From NCBI GenBank assembly GCA_964236535.1, contig CAXSEF010000002.1:79784-143783 (forward strand): a stretch of DNA of 64,000 nt. Direction: 5' to 3'. A model generated the notes under the pieces. It saw nothing but the letters and a program-made list of their open reading frames with translations, did not search any database and was not told the DNA's origin. This stretch comes from CAXSEF01 sp964236535 (GTDB lineage: Bacteria > Pseudomonadota > Alphaproteobacteria > Acetobacterales > Acetobacteraceae). Each line of letters starts with the position of its first letter. Within the stretch, counting starts at the first letter, position 1. The translations under genes were made by a program, and so were the position numbers. This document shows, piece by piece, positions 32,654 to 41,253 of the stretch.

Positions 32654-34084
32654 ATGCAGATGGACTGGTTCACCGACTCGGCCCCCCTGCGCGGCGTCGC
32701 CCTGGAGTGCCTCCGCGCCGCGCTGATCCTGCTGACCACCGTCCACGTCCTGCTGAACAAGCGCAGCCCGCGCGCCGCCATCGCCTGGATCGGCTTCGCC
32801 TGGATCACGCCGATCGCCGGCACCGCGCTCTACTTCAGCTTCGGCATCAACCGCGTCACCCGCCGCGCCCGCCGCCTGCGCCGCCACCTGCACCACCCGG
32901 GCGCCGGCGACGAGGTCCCGCCCAGCGCCTCGCCCGACAACCACCTCGCCCCGCTGGAGGTCTGCGCGCGCACCATCACCCGCCGCCCCGCCCTGGCCGG
33001 CAACACGGTCGAGCGCTTCGAGAACGGCGACCAGGCCTACCCCCGCATGCTAGACGCGATCGAACAGGCCCGCACCAGCATCGCGCTCGCCAGCTACATC
33101 TTCTTCGACGACCGCGCCGGCGGCCGCTTCATCGAGGTCCTGGCCGCAGCCCACAAGCGCGGCGTGCAGGTCCGCGTCCTGGTCGACGGCGTCGGCAGCG
33201 GCTACTTCCGCTGCCACGCCGCCCGCGCGCTGCACCAGCAGGGCGTGCCAGTCGCGCGCTTCCTGCACTCGGTCTGGCCGTGGCGCATGCCGTTCCTCAA
33301 CCTGCGCAACCACAAGAAGATCCTGATCGTCGACGGCACGCTGGGCTTCACCGGGGGCATGAACATCTCGGCCGCCAACCTGCTCGCCGACCACCCGAAG
33401 GAACCCGTGCGCGACACCCACTTCCTGCTGCACGGCCCGGTCGTCGCCCAGCTCGCCGAGGCCTTCGCGGCCGACTGGATGTTCGCGAGCGGCGAGGACC
33501 TGGACGGCGACGCCTGGTTCCCCGACCTCGCCGAGGTCGGCGAGGCGGTCGCCCGGGTGATCACCGCCGGGCCCGACCAGGATCTCGAGAAAATCGAGTT
33601 CGTCATGCTGCAGGCGATCGGCTCCGCCCGGCAGTCGGTCCGCCTGATGACCCCGTACTTCCTGCCCGACGAGCGCCTGCTCGCGGCACTCTGCCTGGCC
33701 GCGATGCGCGGCGTCGAGGTCGATGTCGTGCTGCCTGAGCACAGCGACCACCGCGCGGTCGACTGGGCGTCGCGCGACAACTTCGTCCCCCTGATCGAGG
33801 CCGGCTGCCGCATCTGGCTGAACCTGCCGCCGTTCGACCACTCCAAGATCCTGGTCGTCGACCGCACCTGGGCGCTGATCGGCAGCACCAACTGGGACAG
33901 CCGCTCGCTGCGGCTCAACTTCGAGCTCAACCTGGAGGTCTACCACTCCGAGCTCGCCACCGACCTCGACGGCCTGGTGCGCTCCAAGCAGGGCCGCCGG
34001 GTACGCAGCAGCGAGCTGCGCGCCCGCACGATCCCGGTCCGCCTGCGCGACTCCGCCATGCGCCTGACCCAACCCTACCTCTAG
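32654..34084 (+). CDS. cls: Cardiolipin synthase
   Basis: This membrane enzyme joins two phosphatidylglycerols to cardiolipin. The 476-residue protein has two N-terminal membrane segments (about 13-33 and 39-62), then two phospholipase-D motifs, HKKILIVDGTLGFTGGMN and HSKILVVDRTWALIGSTNWD, with the HxK(x)4D pattern intact in both. The segment IEQARTSIALASYIFFDD opens the first PLD domain. ATG 32654 starts the conserved membrane region. The gene stands alone between repeat R13 and the palindrome array. Confidence 0.94.
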   Translation: MQMDWFTDSAPLRGVALECLRAALILLTTVHVLLNKRSPRAAIAWIGFAWITPIAGTALYFSFGINRVTRRARRLRRHLHHPGAGDEVPPSASPDNHLAPLEVCARTITRRPALAGNTVERFENGDQAYPRMLDAIEQARTSIALASYIFFDDRAGGRFIEVLAAAHKRGVQVRVLVDGVGSGYFRCHAARALHQQGVPVARFLHSVWPWRMPFLNLRNHKKILIVDGTLGFTGGMNISAANLLADHPKEPVRDTHFLLHGPVVAQLAEAFAADWMFASGEDLDGDAWFPDLAEVGEAVARVITAGPDQDLEKIEFVMLQAIGSARQSVRLMTPYFLPDERLLAALCLAAMRGVEVDVVLPEHSDHRAVDWASRDNFVPLIEAGCRIWLNLPPFDHSKILVVDRTWALIGSTNWDSRSLRLNFELNLEVYHSELATDLDGLVRSKQGRRVRSSELRARTIPVRLRDSAMRLTQPYL

Positions 34085-34330
34085 CGCCTGCCCGGGAACT
34101 CTGCTCCGCCGGTCATCTGACGCGCCCTTGCTGCGCTCCGGTGCTCACCGCCAAGCAGGCCGCTCCGCTCCGGTGCTCGCAAGGACACGCCGGCCGACTC
34201 TGCGGAGCGAGTTCGCAGGCAGGCTCCGCCCCCTGCACAACCACAGGCAGCGCTTCCCTGCGCCGGATGCCCCGCAGCCCGTCCGGCATCGCGCCGTCCG
34301 AACCAGGCCCTCACCCCGCGGCCGCCCGCC
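34085..34330. other. Intergenic region with short direct repeats
   Basis: No gene is seen. The block GCGCTCCGGTGCTCAC (34133) is nearly repeated at 34168. A related block lies at about 7692-7730 upstream of the ChW-like gene. This may be a second minor repeat family or chance in GC-rich sequence. Confidence 0.4.
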
Positions 34331-34456
34331 TGTCACGCGGGACCGGACACTCGCCCCAGAAGTGTCCGGTCCCGCCGGACACTTCACCCCGAAACTGTCC
34401 GGTCCCGCCGGACACTTCCGTCCGGAATCGCGGACACTGTCCGGCCCCGCGTGACA
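34331..34456. repeat. Array of five TGTCC...GGACA palindromes
   Basis: Two identical 19-mers TGTCCGGTCCCGCCGGACA (34363-34381, 34396-34414), each with 7-bp arms around TCCCG, are flanked by TGTCACGCGGGACCGGACA (34331-34349) and TGTCCGGCCCCGCGTGACA (34438-34456). The outer two are inverted copies of each other with one mismatch. A fifth degenerate unit (GTCCGGAATCGCGGAC) lies at about 34420-34435. Unit starts are 32, 33 and 42 bases apart. The array is intergenic, unlike the main repeat family, and could be a multi-site operator or a REP/BIME-like array. Confidence 0.85.
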
Positions 34457-34531
34457 CCCACGCTCCCCGACAGCCCCCACTTGCCTTTTTCCCGAACCCC
34501 ATCCCCTTCGCAGAACTCGCTCCGGCAACTT

Positions 34532-34778
34532 ACACCAGCGGCCGCAGGCATTGACCTGCAGGCCCAGCAGGGCTCGGTTCTCCCGCCGCCCGCATTCCAT
34601 GACCCAGGCGGGTCATCGGAACCTTGCACGGGCTACGCCCGGACCCGCCAAAGGCCCGAGGCCTCCGGAAATCCCTTCCCTAGGCAGAAGGACTCTCAAG
34701 GCTCGCCTTGAGCGGAGTCCAGAGGCAGAGCCTCTGGCCTTGCCTGCCTGGCCGGTCACCCTCAAGGACCGTTGGTAT
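34532..34778 (+). mobile_element. MITE-like repeat, copy R14 (full length, about 247 bp)
   Basis: This is the best full copy. The left end is ACACCAGCGGCCGCAGGC followed by ATTGACCTGCAGGC. The right end read on the minus strand is ATACCAACGGTCCTTGAG followed by GGTGACCGG. Aligned, the two ends match at ACACCA/ATACCA, CGG and TGACC. Inside are CCCGCATTCC, GGAACCTTGCACGGGCTACG, a CTCAAGG/CCTTGAG stem and the AGA-loop hairpin CCAGAGGC/GCCTCTGG. Confidence 0.88.
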
Positions 34779-34840
34779 CACCTGGCGTATCTTCGCGAGC
34801 ACCGGCTCGGCCGTACGCACCGGAGTGCCGCGAAAGCGCG

Positions 34841-35482
34841 TCAGCCGAGCGCCGGAGGCGAGCTCCCGGGCACGCTCCGGCGCATGTCGGCCAGATGCAG
34901 GCGCACCACGATGGGGCGGTGGTCCGACGAGTGCCGCGCCAGCACCCCGGTGTGCGTGCAGGCCATGCCCCGCACCAGGCAGCGGTCCAGCCGCAGCGGC
35001 ACCACCCGCCCGCACAGGTGCGTGGGCCGGCGCGGCCCCACGTCGCGGAACCCCGGCAGCAGCACCGGACCCACCAGGTTGAAGTCGCCCAGCACCGCCG
35101 CATGCGCCGGCAGATGGCTCGCCACCCGACGCAGCTGGCGGCGGTTGAGCACCTGCCCGTGCGACAAATGCACGTTGGCCACGCTGAACCCGTCCAGCGC
35201 GGTGATCTGCGACACCCGGTGCAGCAGCGCCCCAGACGGCAGCGGCACCACCAGCGTCGGCGCCACCGGAGCCTCGGGGCTCCATGTCGCCAGCCCGTGG
35301 ATGCGTCCCGGCTGCACGGTCCGCGCGTAGTGCCCGCCGACACGCGCCTGCAGCCCGTCGACCATGGACGTCGCCTCCTGCAGCAGCAGCAGGTCGGGAG
35401 CCTCCGCCTCGATGACCCGCACCAGCTCGTCCAGCGTCGCACCCACCAGCCGCAGCAGGTTCCAGCTTACGATCTTGATCAT
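34841..35482 (-). CDS. Endonuclease/exonuclease/phosphatase family protein
   Basis: The 213-residue protein has the EEP fold shared by DNase I, exonuclease III and inositol phosphatases. The signatures are MIKIVSWNLLRLVGATLDEL (Asn), DLLLLQEATSMVDGLQAR (catalytic Glu), VLGDFNLVGPVLLPGF (GDFN) and ARHSSDHRPIVVRLHL (SDHRP). All the expected catalytic positions are present, so it should be an active Mg-dependent hydrolase. The substrate is unknown and no signal peptide is visible. Its ATG overlaps the stop of an upstream frame as ATGA, but that frame is Arg/Gly-rich and unconvincing. The 3' end is 62 bases from repeat R14. Confidence 0.88.
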   Translation of the reverse strand: MIKIVSWNLLRLVGATLDELVRVIEAEAPDLLLLQEATSMVDGLQARVGGHYARTVQPGRIHGLATWSPEAPVAPTLVVPLPSGALLHRVSQITALDGFSVANVHLSHGQVLNRRQLRRVASHLPAHAAVLGDFNLVGPVLLPGFRDVGPRRPTHLCGRVVPLRLDRCLVRGMACTHTGVLARHSSDHRPIVVRLHLADMRRSVPGSSPPALG

Positions 35483-35840
35483 CCAGGCTCCTCGTACAGC
35501 TCCCGCCACGCCGCCGACGGCCCTGCGCCGGGCACCCCGATGCCGCGACCCCGGCCGCACCCCACGCGCGCAGACCCGCGGTCGCGTCGCCGCCGACCCA
35601 GGGCACCGGTGCCCGGTTCCGTTCTGCCACACCCCGCCGCGTCGCGCAGCACCGCGCCCGCGCCACCGGGCGGCAGTTCCAGCGACGGGCGAAACGCTCT
35701 ACAGCGGTGCCCGCGAGGCGCGCCCGCCAACCCGGCCGCCGAACCAGCGTCCCGGGCAGCAACCGCGGCCGGCACGCCAGCGGCCACCCGGACGGGGCGC
35801 GCACGTGCCAGGCGGAGGCGCGTGCCAGGCGGAGGATACC
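35483..35840. other. Intergenic region; possible short ORF on minus strand
   Basis: A minus-strand frame (35479-35850) ends with SAAWRELYEEPG, with its TGA overlapping the nuclease ATG. Such an overlap is typical of operons, but the frame is highly Arg/Gly-rich and would overlap the start of the cation transporter gene. I treat it as doubtful. No other feature is seen except GGAGG at 35831-35835, which belongs to the transporter gene. Confidence 0.4.
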
Positions 35841-36731
35841 TTGACGTCAACCATGAGCCGGGTCGCCAGCGGCAGCATCGTGCTCGGCCTGATCGTGCTG
35901 TCGCTCAAGGCGGCGGCCTGGTGGCTGACCGGCAGCGCGGCGCTGTACTCCGACGCGCTGGAGAGCGTGGTCAACGTCGCCGCCGCGGTCGTCGCCTTCT
36001 GGGCGCTGCGCCTGGCAGCGCGCCCCGCGGACGCCAACCATCCCTACGGCCACGCCAAGGTCGAGTTCTTTGCCGCCGTCGTCGAGGGCGGCCTGATCGT
36101 CGCCGCCGCAGCGCTCATCGTGCAGAACGCCTGGATCAGCTGGCGCGAGCCGCACCCGATCCAGGCCCCGGGGCTGGGCCTCGGACTGAACGCGCTGGCC
36201 ACCATCGGCAACGGCGCCTGGGCGGTGGTCCTCGCCCGCGTCGCCGCCCGGGTGCGCTCGCCGACGCTTGCCGCCGACTCCCGCCACCTCGCCGCCGACG
36301 TGATCACCTCGATCGGCCTGGCACTGGGCGTGGTCGCCTCGGTCGCCAGCGGCCGGTCCTGGCTCGACCCGGTGGTGGCGGCGGCAACCGCCATCTACGT
36401 GCTGTGGGCCGGGCTGCGGTTGATCAGCGAGTCGGTCGGCGGCCTGATGGACGCGGCGCCCGCGCCCGCCGTGGTCGAGCGCATCCGCTCCCTGGTCGGC
36501 GAGCACGCCGAGGGTGCGCTCGAGGTGCACGACCTGCGCACCCGCCACGCCGGCCAGCTGTCCTTTCTCGAATTCCACCTGGTGGTGCCCGGCGCCATGA
36601 CGGTCGACACCGCCCACGAGATCTGCGACCGCATCGAGGAGGCGCTGCGCTGCGAGATGCAGAACCTGGCCGTCACCATCCACGTCGAACCCGACGCCAA
36701 GGCGAAGCACCACGGCGTGCTGGTGCTCTAG
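35841..36731 (+). CDS. Cation diffusion facilitator (metal efflux) transporter
   Basis: The 296-residue inner-membrane protein has six predicted membrane segments and the CDF metal site: LYSDALESVVNVAAA on helix 2 (Asp) with NHPYGHAKVEFFAAVVEGG, and AADSRHLAADVITSIGLALG on helix 5 (His/Asp). The cytoplasmic C-terminal domain has EVHDLRTRHAGQLSFLEFHL and ends in HVEPDAKAKHHG. It probably exports Zn, Fe or Mn by proton antiport. The start is TTG 35841 because GGAGG lies 5 bases upstream; the ATG at 35853 lacks such a site. Confidence 0.93.
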   Translation: MTSTMSRVASGSIVLGLIVLSLKAAAWWLTGSAALYSDALESVVNVAAAVVAFWALRLAARPADANHPYGHAKVEFFAAVVEGGLIVAAAALIVQNAWISWREPHPIQAPGLGLGLNALATIGNGAWAVVLARVAARVRSPTLAADSRHLAADVITSIGLALGVVASVASGRSWLDPVVAAATAIYVLWAGLRLISESVGGLMDAAPAPAVVERIRSLVGEHAEGALEVHDLRTRHAGQLSFLEFHLVVPGAMTVDTAHEICDRIEEALRCEMQNLAVTIHVEPDAKAKHHGVLVL

Positions 36732-36815
36732 CAAGGCCGGGCAGAACCCGCCGCCGAACGGAGGCCGGGGTCTGCGGGCGGCCTCGCCCCCCAGCCTTCC
36801 CTTGCCTGGCCGCCC
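36730..36815 (+). repeat. Dispersed repeat, copy R15 (partial)
   Basis: The signature GCAAGGCCGGG overlaps the transporter stop. It is followed by a GGCCGGGGTCTGCGGGCGGC block and CCAGCCTTCCCTTGCCTGGC. It has neither a clear terminus nor a perfect hairpin and is decayed. Confidence 0.55.
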
Positions 36816-36876
36816 GCCTCCACACCCCCCCGACAAGCTTCCCCTGCGCACCCTATGCCGCTAGCGTCCGGCACCC

Positions 36877-38037
36877 ATGGATCGGAACACTCCCGTGCTC
36901 GCGTCCCGTCACCTGCTCGCCATCGAGGGGATGCACCCGCCGGAGATCGCGGCGCTGCTCGACCTGGCGGAGAGCTACGTGCTGCTCAACCGCTCCGGCA
37001 AGACGCAGCGCGACACGTTGCGCGGGCGGACGGTGATCAACCTGTTCTTCGAGGACAGCACCCGCACCCGCACCAGCTTCGAGCTGGCCGGCAAGCGCCT
37101 CGGGGCCGACGTGATCAACATGTCGGTGGCCTCCTCGAGCGTGAACAAGGGCGAGACCCTGCTCGATACCGCCGCGACGCTGAACGCGATGCACTGCGAC
37201 CTGCTGGTGGTGCGCCACGGCCAGTCGGGCGCGCCGTCGCTGCTGGCGCAGAAGGTGGGGGCCGCGGTGGTCAACGCCGGCGACGGCACGCACGAGCACC
37301 CCACCCAGGCGCTGCTCGACGCGCTGACCATCCGCCGGCGGCGCGGCCGGCTCGCCGGGCTGACGGTGGCGATCTGCGGCGACGTGGCGCACAGCCGGGT
37401 GGCGCGCTCCAACATCCACCTGCTCGGCACGATGGGCAGCCGGGTGCGGCTGGTCGGGCCGCCGACGCTGATGCCGGCCGAGGTGTCGCGCATGGGCGTC
37501 GACGTGTTCCACGACATGCGGCGCGGCCTGGAGGGCGTCGATGTGGTCATGATGCTGCGGCTGCAGCGCGAGCGCATGGGCGGCAGCGGCGGCAGCGGCC
37601 TCGCCATGGTGCCCAGCGCGCGGGAGTACTTCCGCTTCTTCGGGCTCGACGCGGAGAAGCTGTCGCGGGCGGCGCCGGACGCGCTGGTGATGCATCCCGG
37701 ACCGATGAACCGCGGCGTGGAGATCGACAGCGCGGTGGCCGACGACCCGGAGCACAGCGTGATCCGCGAGCAGGTGGAGATGGGCGTCTCGGTGCGGATG
37801 GCGGTGCTCGACCGGCTGGCGCGACCGGCCCAGGGCAACGCGGTGCAGGCGGCGCGCGGCAGCGGCAGCGGGCGGCGGGCCGACGGCGCGGACCACGGCG
37901 CCGAGGTGGCCGGTCGCCGCAGCGCCGACCGGCGAGATCAGGCCGGCTGGAGCCTGGAGGGCGGCGGCGACGTCGGCGCGGATGACCGCCGCGGTGCGGA
38001 GCCCGTGCCGAGGCGCGGCGGAACCGCGGGTGGCTGA
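36877..38037 (+). CDS. pyrB: Aspartate carbamoyltransferase catalytic subunit
   Basis: PyrB condenses carbamoyl phosphate with aspartate in pyrimidine synthesis. The 386-residue product has the carbamoyl-phosphate motif FFEDSTRTRTSFELAGKRLG, GDGTHEHPTQALLDALTIRR and the aspartate-site PGPMNRGVEI. The family core ends near residue 318 (VRMAVLDRLARP). A Gly/Arg/Asp-rich tail of about 68 residues then runs on and overlaps pyrC. This tail is longer than usual for ATCase catalytic chains (about 310-320). No pyrI regulatory gene is nearby; ATCases of this kind associate with a dihydroorotase-like PyrC, which is the next gene. Confidence 0.96.
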   Translation: MDRNTPVLASRHLLAIEGMHPPEIAALLDLAESYVLLNRSGKTQRDTLRGRTVINLFFEDSTRTRTSFELAGKRLGADVINMSVASSSVNKGETLLDTAATLNAMHCDLLVVRHGQSGAPSLLAQKVGAAVVNAGDGTHEHPTQALLDALTIRRRRGRLAGLTVAICGDVAHSRVARSNIHLLGTMGSRVRLVGPPTLMPAEVSRMGVDVFHDMRRGLEGVDVVMMLRLQRERMGGSGGSGLAMVPSAREYFRFFGLDAEKLSRAAPDALVMHPGPMNRGVEIDSAVADDPEHSVIREQVEMGVSVRMAVLDRLARPAQGNAVQAARGSGSGRRADGADHGAEVAGRRSADRRDQAGWSLEGGGDVGADDRRGAEPVPRRGGTAGG

Positions 38038-39328
38038 CTGCCTGTTCATCGACGTGCGGCTGATCGACCCGGCCTGCGGCCTGGACCAGCACGGCGAGCT
38101 GCTGGTGCGCGACGGCCGCATCGCCGATCTGGGCGCAGCACTCGGCCGCCCCGACGGGGTGGAGCGGGTCGACGGCTCCGACTGCGTGCTGTGCCCCGGC
38201 CTGGTGGACATGCGCGCCGCACTGGGCGAGCCGGGCTACGAGTACCGCGAGACCATCGTCTCCGCCGCCGCGGCAGCCGCGGCGGGCGGCATCACCACGC
38301 TCGCGGCGCTGCCCGACACCCGGCCCGCGATCGACGACCCGGCGCTGGTGCGCCTGCTGCGCGCGCGCGGCGAGGAGACCGGCTCGCTGACCATCCTGCC
38401 GTACGGGGCGCTGACCCGGGGCTGCCGCGGCGAGCAGCTCGCCGAGATCGGCCTGCTGCGCGAGGCCGGCGCGGTGGGGTTCACCGATGGCGCGCGCGCC
38501 ATCGGCGACGCCAGGCTGATGCGGCTTGCGCTGTCCTACACGCGCATGTTCGGGGTGCGGGTGGTGGTCCACCCGGAGGAGCCCTCGCTCGCGGCGGGCG
38601 GTGCGGCCACCGAGGGCGAACTGGCGACGCGGCTCGGCCTGCCGGCGATCCCCGCGGCGGCGGAGGCGATCCTGGTGGCGCGCGATCTGCGGCTGGCGCA
38701 GCTCACCGGCGGCGCGCTGCACATCGCCCACGTGTCGACCGGCGAGGCGGTCGCGCTGATCCGCCGCGCCAAGGACGAGGGCATCGACGTGACCTGCGAT
38801 ACCGCGCCCCCGTACTTCGACCTGAACGAGACCGCGATCGGCGATTTCCGCAGCTACGCCAAGCTGTCGCCGCCGCTGCGCCCGGAGAGCGACCGGCAGG
38901 CGGTGGCGGCCGCACTGCTCGACGGCACCATCGACGCGGTCGCCTCCGACCACCAGCCGCGCGACGTCGACGACAAGCGGGTGCCGTTCGCCCAGGCTTC
39001 CCCCGGCGGCGCCGGGCTCGCGACGCTGCTCGGGGTGAGCCTCGCGCAGGTGCATGGCGGCACCCTGCCGCTGCCTGCCGCGGTGGCGCTGCTGACCGCA
39101 CGGCCGGCCGCGGTGCTCGGAGTGTCGGCGGGCACGCTCGCCCGCGGGGCTGCGGCCGACCTGTGCCTGTTCCATCCGGAGCGGGCGTGGAAGGTGTCGG
39201 CCGGCGCGCTGCCTGGCAAGGCGCGCAACACGCCGTTCGACGGCCGGCCGCTCGAAGGGCGGGTGCTGGGCACCTGGAAGGCCGGCCGCCGGGTGTTCCC
39301 GGGACCCGCGGCCGAGCCGCGGTGGTGA
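37982..39328 (+). CDS. pyrC: Dihydroorotase-like protein lacking the HxH zinc site (PyrC', probably inactive)
   Basis: The 448-residue protein is an amidohydrolase-fold type I dihydroorotase. The hallmark DxHxHxREPG motif reads VDMRAALGEPG here, so both His ligands and the substrate Arg are lost. Other signatures remain: ALPDTRPAIDDPALV, VVVHPEEPSLAAGG, ALHIAHVSTGEAVALI and AVASDHQPRDVDDKRVPF. Inactive PyrC' partners of ATCase are known in proteobacteria, where they are needed for ATCase assembly while an active PyrC is encoded elsewhere. It overlaps pyrB by 56 bases from ATG 37982, or by 8 from GTG 38030, the more usual arrangement. It is coupled to plsY by GTGA. Confidence 0.93.
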   Translation: MTAAVRSPCRGAAEPRVADCLFIDVRLIDPACGLDQHGELLVRDGRIADLGAALGRPDGVERVDGSDCVLCPGLVDMRAALGEPGYEYRETIVSAAAAAAAGGITTLAALPDTRPAIDDPALVRLLRARGEETGSLTILPYGALTRGCRGEQLAEIGLLREAGAVGFTDGARAIGDARLMRLALSYTRMFGVRVVVHPEEPSLAAGGAATEGELATRLGLPAIPAAAEAILVARDLRLAQLTGGALHIAHVSTGEAVALIRRAKDEGIDVTCDTAPPYFDLNETAIGDFRSYAKLSPPLRPESDRQAVAAALLDGTIDAVASDHQPRDVDDKRVPFAQASPGGAGLATLLGVSLAQVHGGTLPLPAAVALLTARPAAVLGVSAGTLARGAAADLCLFHPERAWKVSAGALPGKARNTPFDGRPLEGRVLGTWKAGRRVFPGPAAEPRW

Positions 39329-40005
39329 ATGCCGCGATGCCGGGTACGGCTGCGGTCGCGCTGGCGATCCTGTGCTACCTGCTCGGCTCGATCCCGTTCG
39401 GGCTGATGCTGACGCGGCTTGCCGGCGCCGGCGACATCCGCCGGATCGGCTCGGGCAACATCGGTGCGACCAACGTGCTGCGCACCGGGCGCCGCGGCCT
39501 GGCGGCGGCGACCCTGCTGCTCGACGCGGCCAAGGGCGCGCTGGCGGTGGTCGTCGGCTCGCTCGACCCCGGTCCGGCCGGACCGCTTGGATCGGCAGAC
39601 GCGGCACTGGCCGCGCTGTGCGTGGTGGTCGGGCACTGCTTCCCGGTATGGCTGCGATTCCAGGGCGGCAAGGGCGTGGCGACCGCGCTTGGCGCGGCGG
39701 TGGTGCTGTGCTGGCCCGTGGGCGCTGCCGCCTGCCTGGCCTGGCTGGCGGCAGCGTGGCTCAGCCGGCGCTCCTCGGTGGGGGCGCTCGCCGCAATGCT
39801 GGCCGCGGCGGTCGGCGGAGCGGCACTGGGTGGTGCGGCACTGGGTGGTGCGGCACTGGCCGGAGCAGCACTGGGCGGGGCTTCGCAGGGCCGGCCGGCC
39901 GGGCTGGCCCTGGTGCTCGTCGCGCTGCTGGTCACCGGCCGCCACCACGCCAACATCCGCCGCCTGCTGGCCGGCAGCGAGCCGAAGATCGGCGCTCGGG
40001 CATGA
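39325..40005 (+). CDS. plsY: Glycerol-3-phosphate acyltransferase PlsY
   Basis: PlsY acylates glycerol-3-phosphate with acyl-phosphate, the first step of phospholipid synthesis, in the inner membrane. The 226-residue protein has the three family motifs: LLGSIPFGLMLTRL, IRRIGSGNIGATNVLRTGRR and FQGGKGVATALGA. Membrane segments are predicted near both ends. One internal segment (about residues 166-185) is encoded by four 15-base repeats (AALGG-type). The start is GTG 39325, overlapping pyrC as GTGA; ATG 39337 is the alternative. Confidence 0.95.
   Translation: MNAAMPGTAAVALAILCYLLGSIPFGLMLTRLAGAGDIRRIGSGNIGATNVLRTGRRGLAAATLLLDAAKGALAVVVGSLDPGPAGPLGSADAALAALCVVVGHCFPVWLRFQGGKGVATALGAAVVLCWPVGAAACLAWLAAAWLSRRSSVGALAAMLAAAVGGAALGGAALGGAALAGAALGGASQGRPAGLALVLVALLVTGRHHANIRRLLAGSEPKIGARA
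39820..39879 (+). repeat. 15-bp tandem repeat inside plsY (4 units)
   Basis: Two identical units GCGGCACTGGGTGGT (39820-39834, 39835-39849) are followed by GCGGCACTGGCCGGA and GCAGCACTGGGCGGG (to 39879). Each encodes five residues (AALGG-like), so copy changes stay in frame. It lies in a membrane or loop region outside the catalytic motifs. Confidence 0.85.
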
Positions 40006-40033
40006 GCGCCGATCTTCGTGCGGGCCGCCGGCG

Positions 40034-41230
40034 ATGACGCCGGACGAGCGGCTGGACCGGCTGCGGCTCGCCCGCACCGAGGGCGTCGGCCCGGTGACCT
40101 ACCGGCGGCTGCTCGCCCGGTTCGCCAGCGCCGCCACGGCGATCGACGCCCTGCCCGGCCTCGCGCGTTCCGGCGGCCGGCGCGAGGCGCTGTGCGTCCC
40201 CGGCCGCGACGACGCCGAACGCGAGGCCGCCCGGCTCGACCGCATCGGCGCCAGCCTGCTGTTCCTCGACGAGCCCGGCTATCCGCCGCTGCTCGCCCTG
40301 CTGGCGGATGCGCCGTCGGTGGTGGCGGTGCTGGGCGACGTCGCGTGCCTGTCCGCGCGCGCGGTGGCGCTGGTGGGCGCGCGCAATGCCTCGACCAACG
40401 GCTGCCGGATGGCCGAGGCGCTGGCGACCGACCTCGCCGCCTCCGGGCTGGTGGTGGTGTCCGGGCTGGCGCGCGGGATCGACGCGGCGGCGCACCAGGG
40501 CGCGATGCATGTCGGGCGCACCGTGGCCTGCGTGGCCGGCGGGCTCGACCGACCCTACCCGCCCGAGCATGCGCGGCTGCAGGCGGAGGTGGCCGAGCGC
40601 GGCGCGGTGGTGGCCGAGGCGGGCCTGGGCGTCACCGCGCAGAGCCGGCATTTCCCGCGGCGCAACCGGATCATCGCCGGGCTTTCGCTGGGCGTGGTGG
40701 TGGTGGAAGCGGCGCTGCGCAGCGGCACGCTGATCACGGCGCGGCTGGCGCAGGAGGCGCACCGGGAGCTGTTCGCGGTGCCGGGCTCGCCGCTCGACCC
40801 GCGCTCGCGCGGCAGCAACGACCTGATCCGACAGGGCGCCTGGCTCACCGAGCAGGCCGCGGACGTGCTGGCGAACCTGCCCGACCACGGGCCGGCGCTG
40901 GACAGCACCCAGGCTCGGGTTGGATGGGAGCAGGACGGCGACGCAGCCGGGCCGTCCGGTGCATCGCAGGCCCCGGGCGGCAGGGCGGCGCCGCCCGGCG
41001 CCAGCCTGGCGGACGATTCCGCCGCCGGCGCGCAGTCTGCCGAGGCGCAGGCGAACGAGGCCGTCCTGGCGCTGCTGAGCGTTTCGCCGACCCCGGTTGA
41101 CGAGGTGGTGCGCCACTGCCACTTGTCCGCGGCTGCCGTCTCTGCCGCGCTGCTGGAGCTTGAGCTCGCCGGCCGGATCGAGACCCTTCCCGGGAACCGG
41201 GTGTGCCTGCTGACCAGTACGGGGCTCTAG
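40034..41230 (+). CDS. dprA: DNA-processing protein DprA
   Basis: DprA loads RecA on incoming single-stranded DNA during natural transformation. The 398-residue protein starts with an N-terminal SAM-like helical part (ARTEGVGPVTYRRLLARFAS), then a Rossmann core with the family block SARAVALVGARNASTNGCRM, VVVSGLARGIDAAAHQGAMH, TVACVAGGLDRPYPPEHARL and FPRRNRIIAGLSLGVVVVEA, with IRQGAWLTEQAADVLANL. The C-terminal part (about 290-398) ends in a winged-helix-like SAAAVSAALLELELAGRIET. It sits in the common plsY-dprA-topA order. Confidence 0.96.
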   Translation: MTPDERLDRLRLARTEGVGPVTYRRLLARFASAATAIDALPGLARSGGRREALCVPGRDDAEREAARLDRIGASLLFLDEPGYPPLLALLADAPSVVAVLGDVACLSARAVALVGARNASTNGCRMAEALATDLAASGLVVVSGLARGIDAAAHQGAMHVGRTVACVAGGLDRPYPPEHARLQAEVAERGAVVAEAGLGVTAQSRHFPRRNRIIAGLSLGVVVVEAALRSGTLITARLAQEAHRELFAVPGSPLDPRSRGSNDLIRQGAWLTEQAADVLANLPDHGPALDSTQARVGWEQDGDAAGPSGASQAPGGRAAPPGASLADDSAAGAQSAEAQANEAVLALLSVSPTPVDEVVRHCHLSAAAVSAALLELELAGRIETLPGNRVCLLTSTGL

Positions 41231-41253
41231 CGCAGCGTCCCCAAGGGTATGCC

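Noticed and set aside
34331..34456. CRISPR array
   Set aside because: Units are palindromes spaced 32-42 bases apart with short similar spacers, units vary, and no cas gene is near.
35479..35850. Small gene upstream of the nuclease-fold gene
   Set aside because: The ATGA overlap is suggestive but the frame is Arg/Gly-rich and overlaps the cation transporter start.
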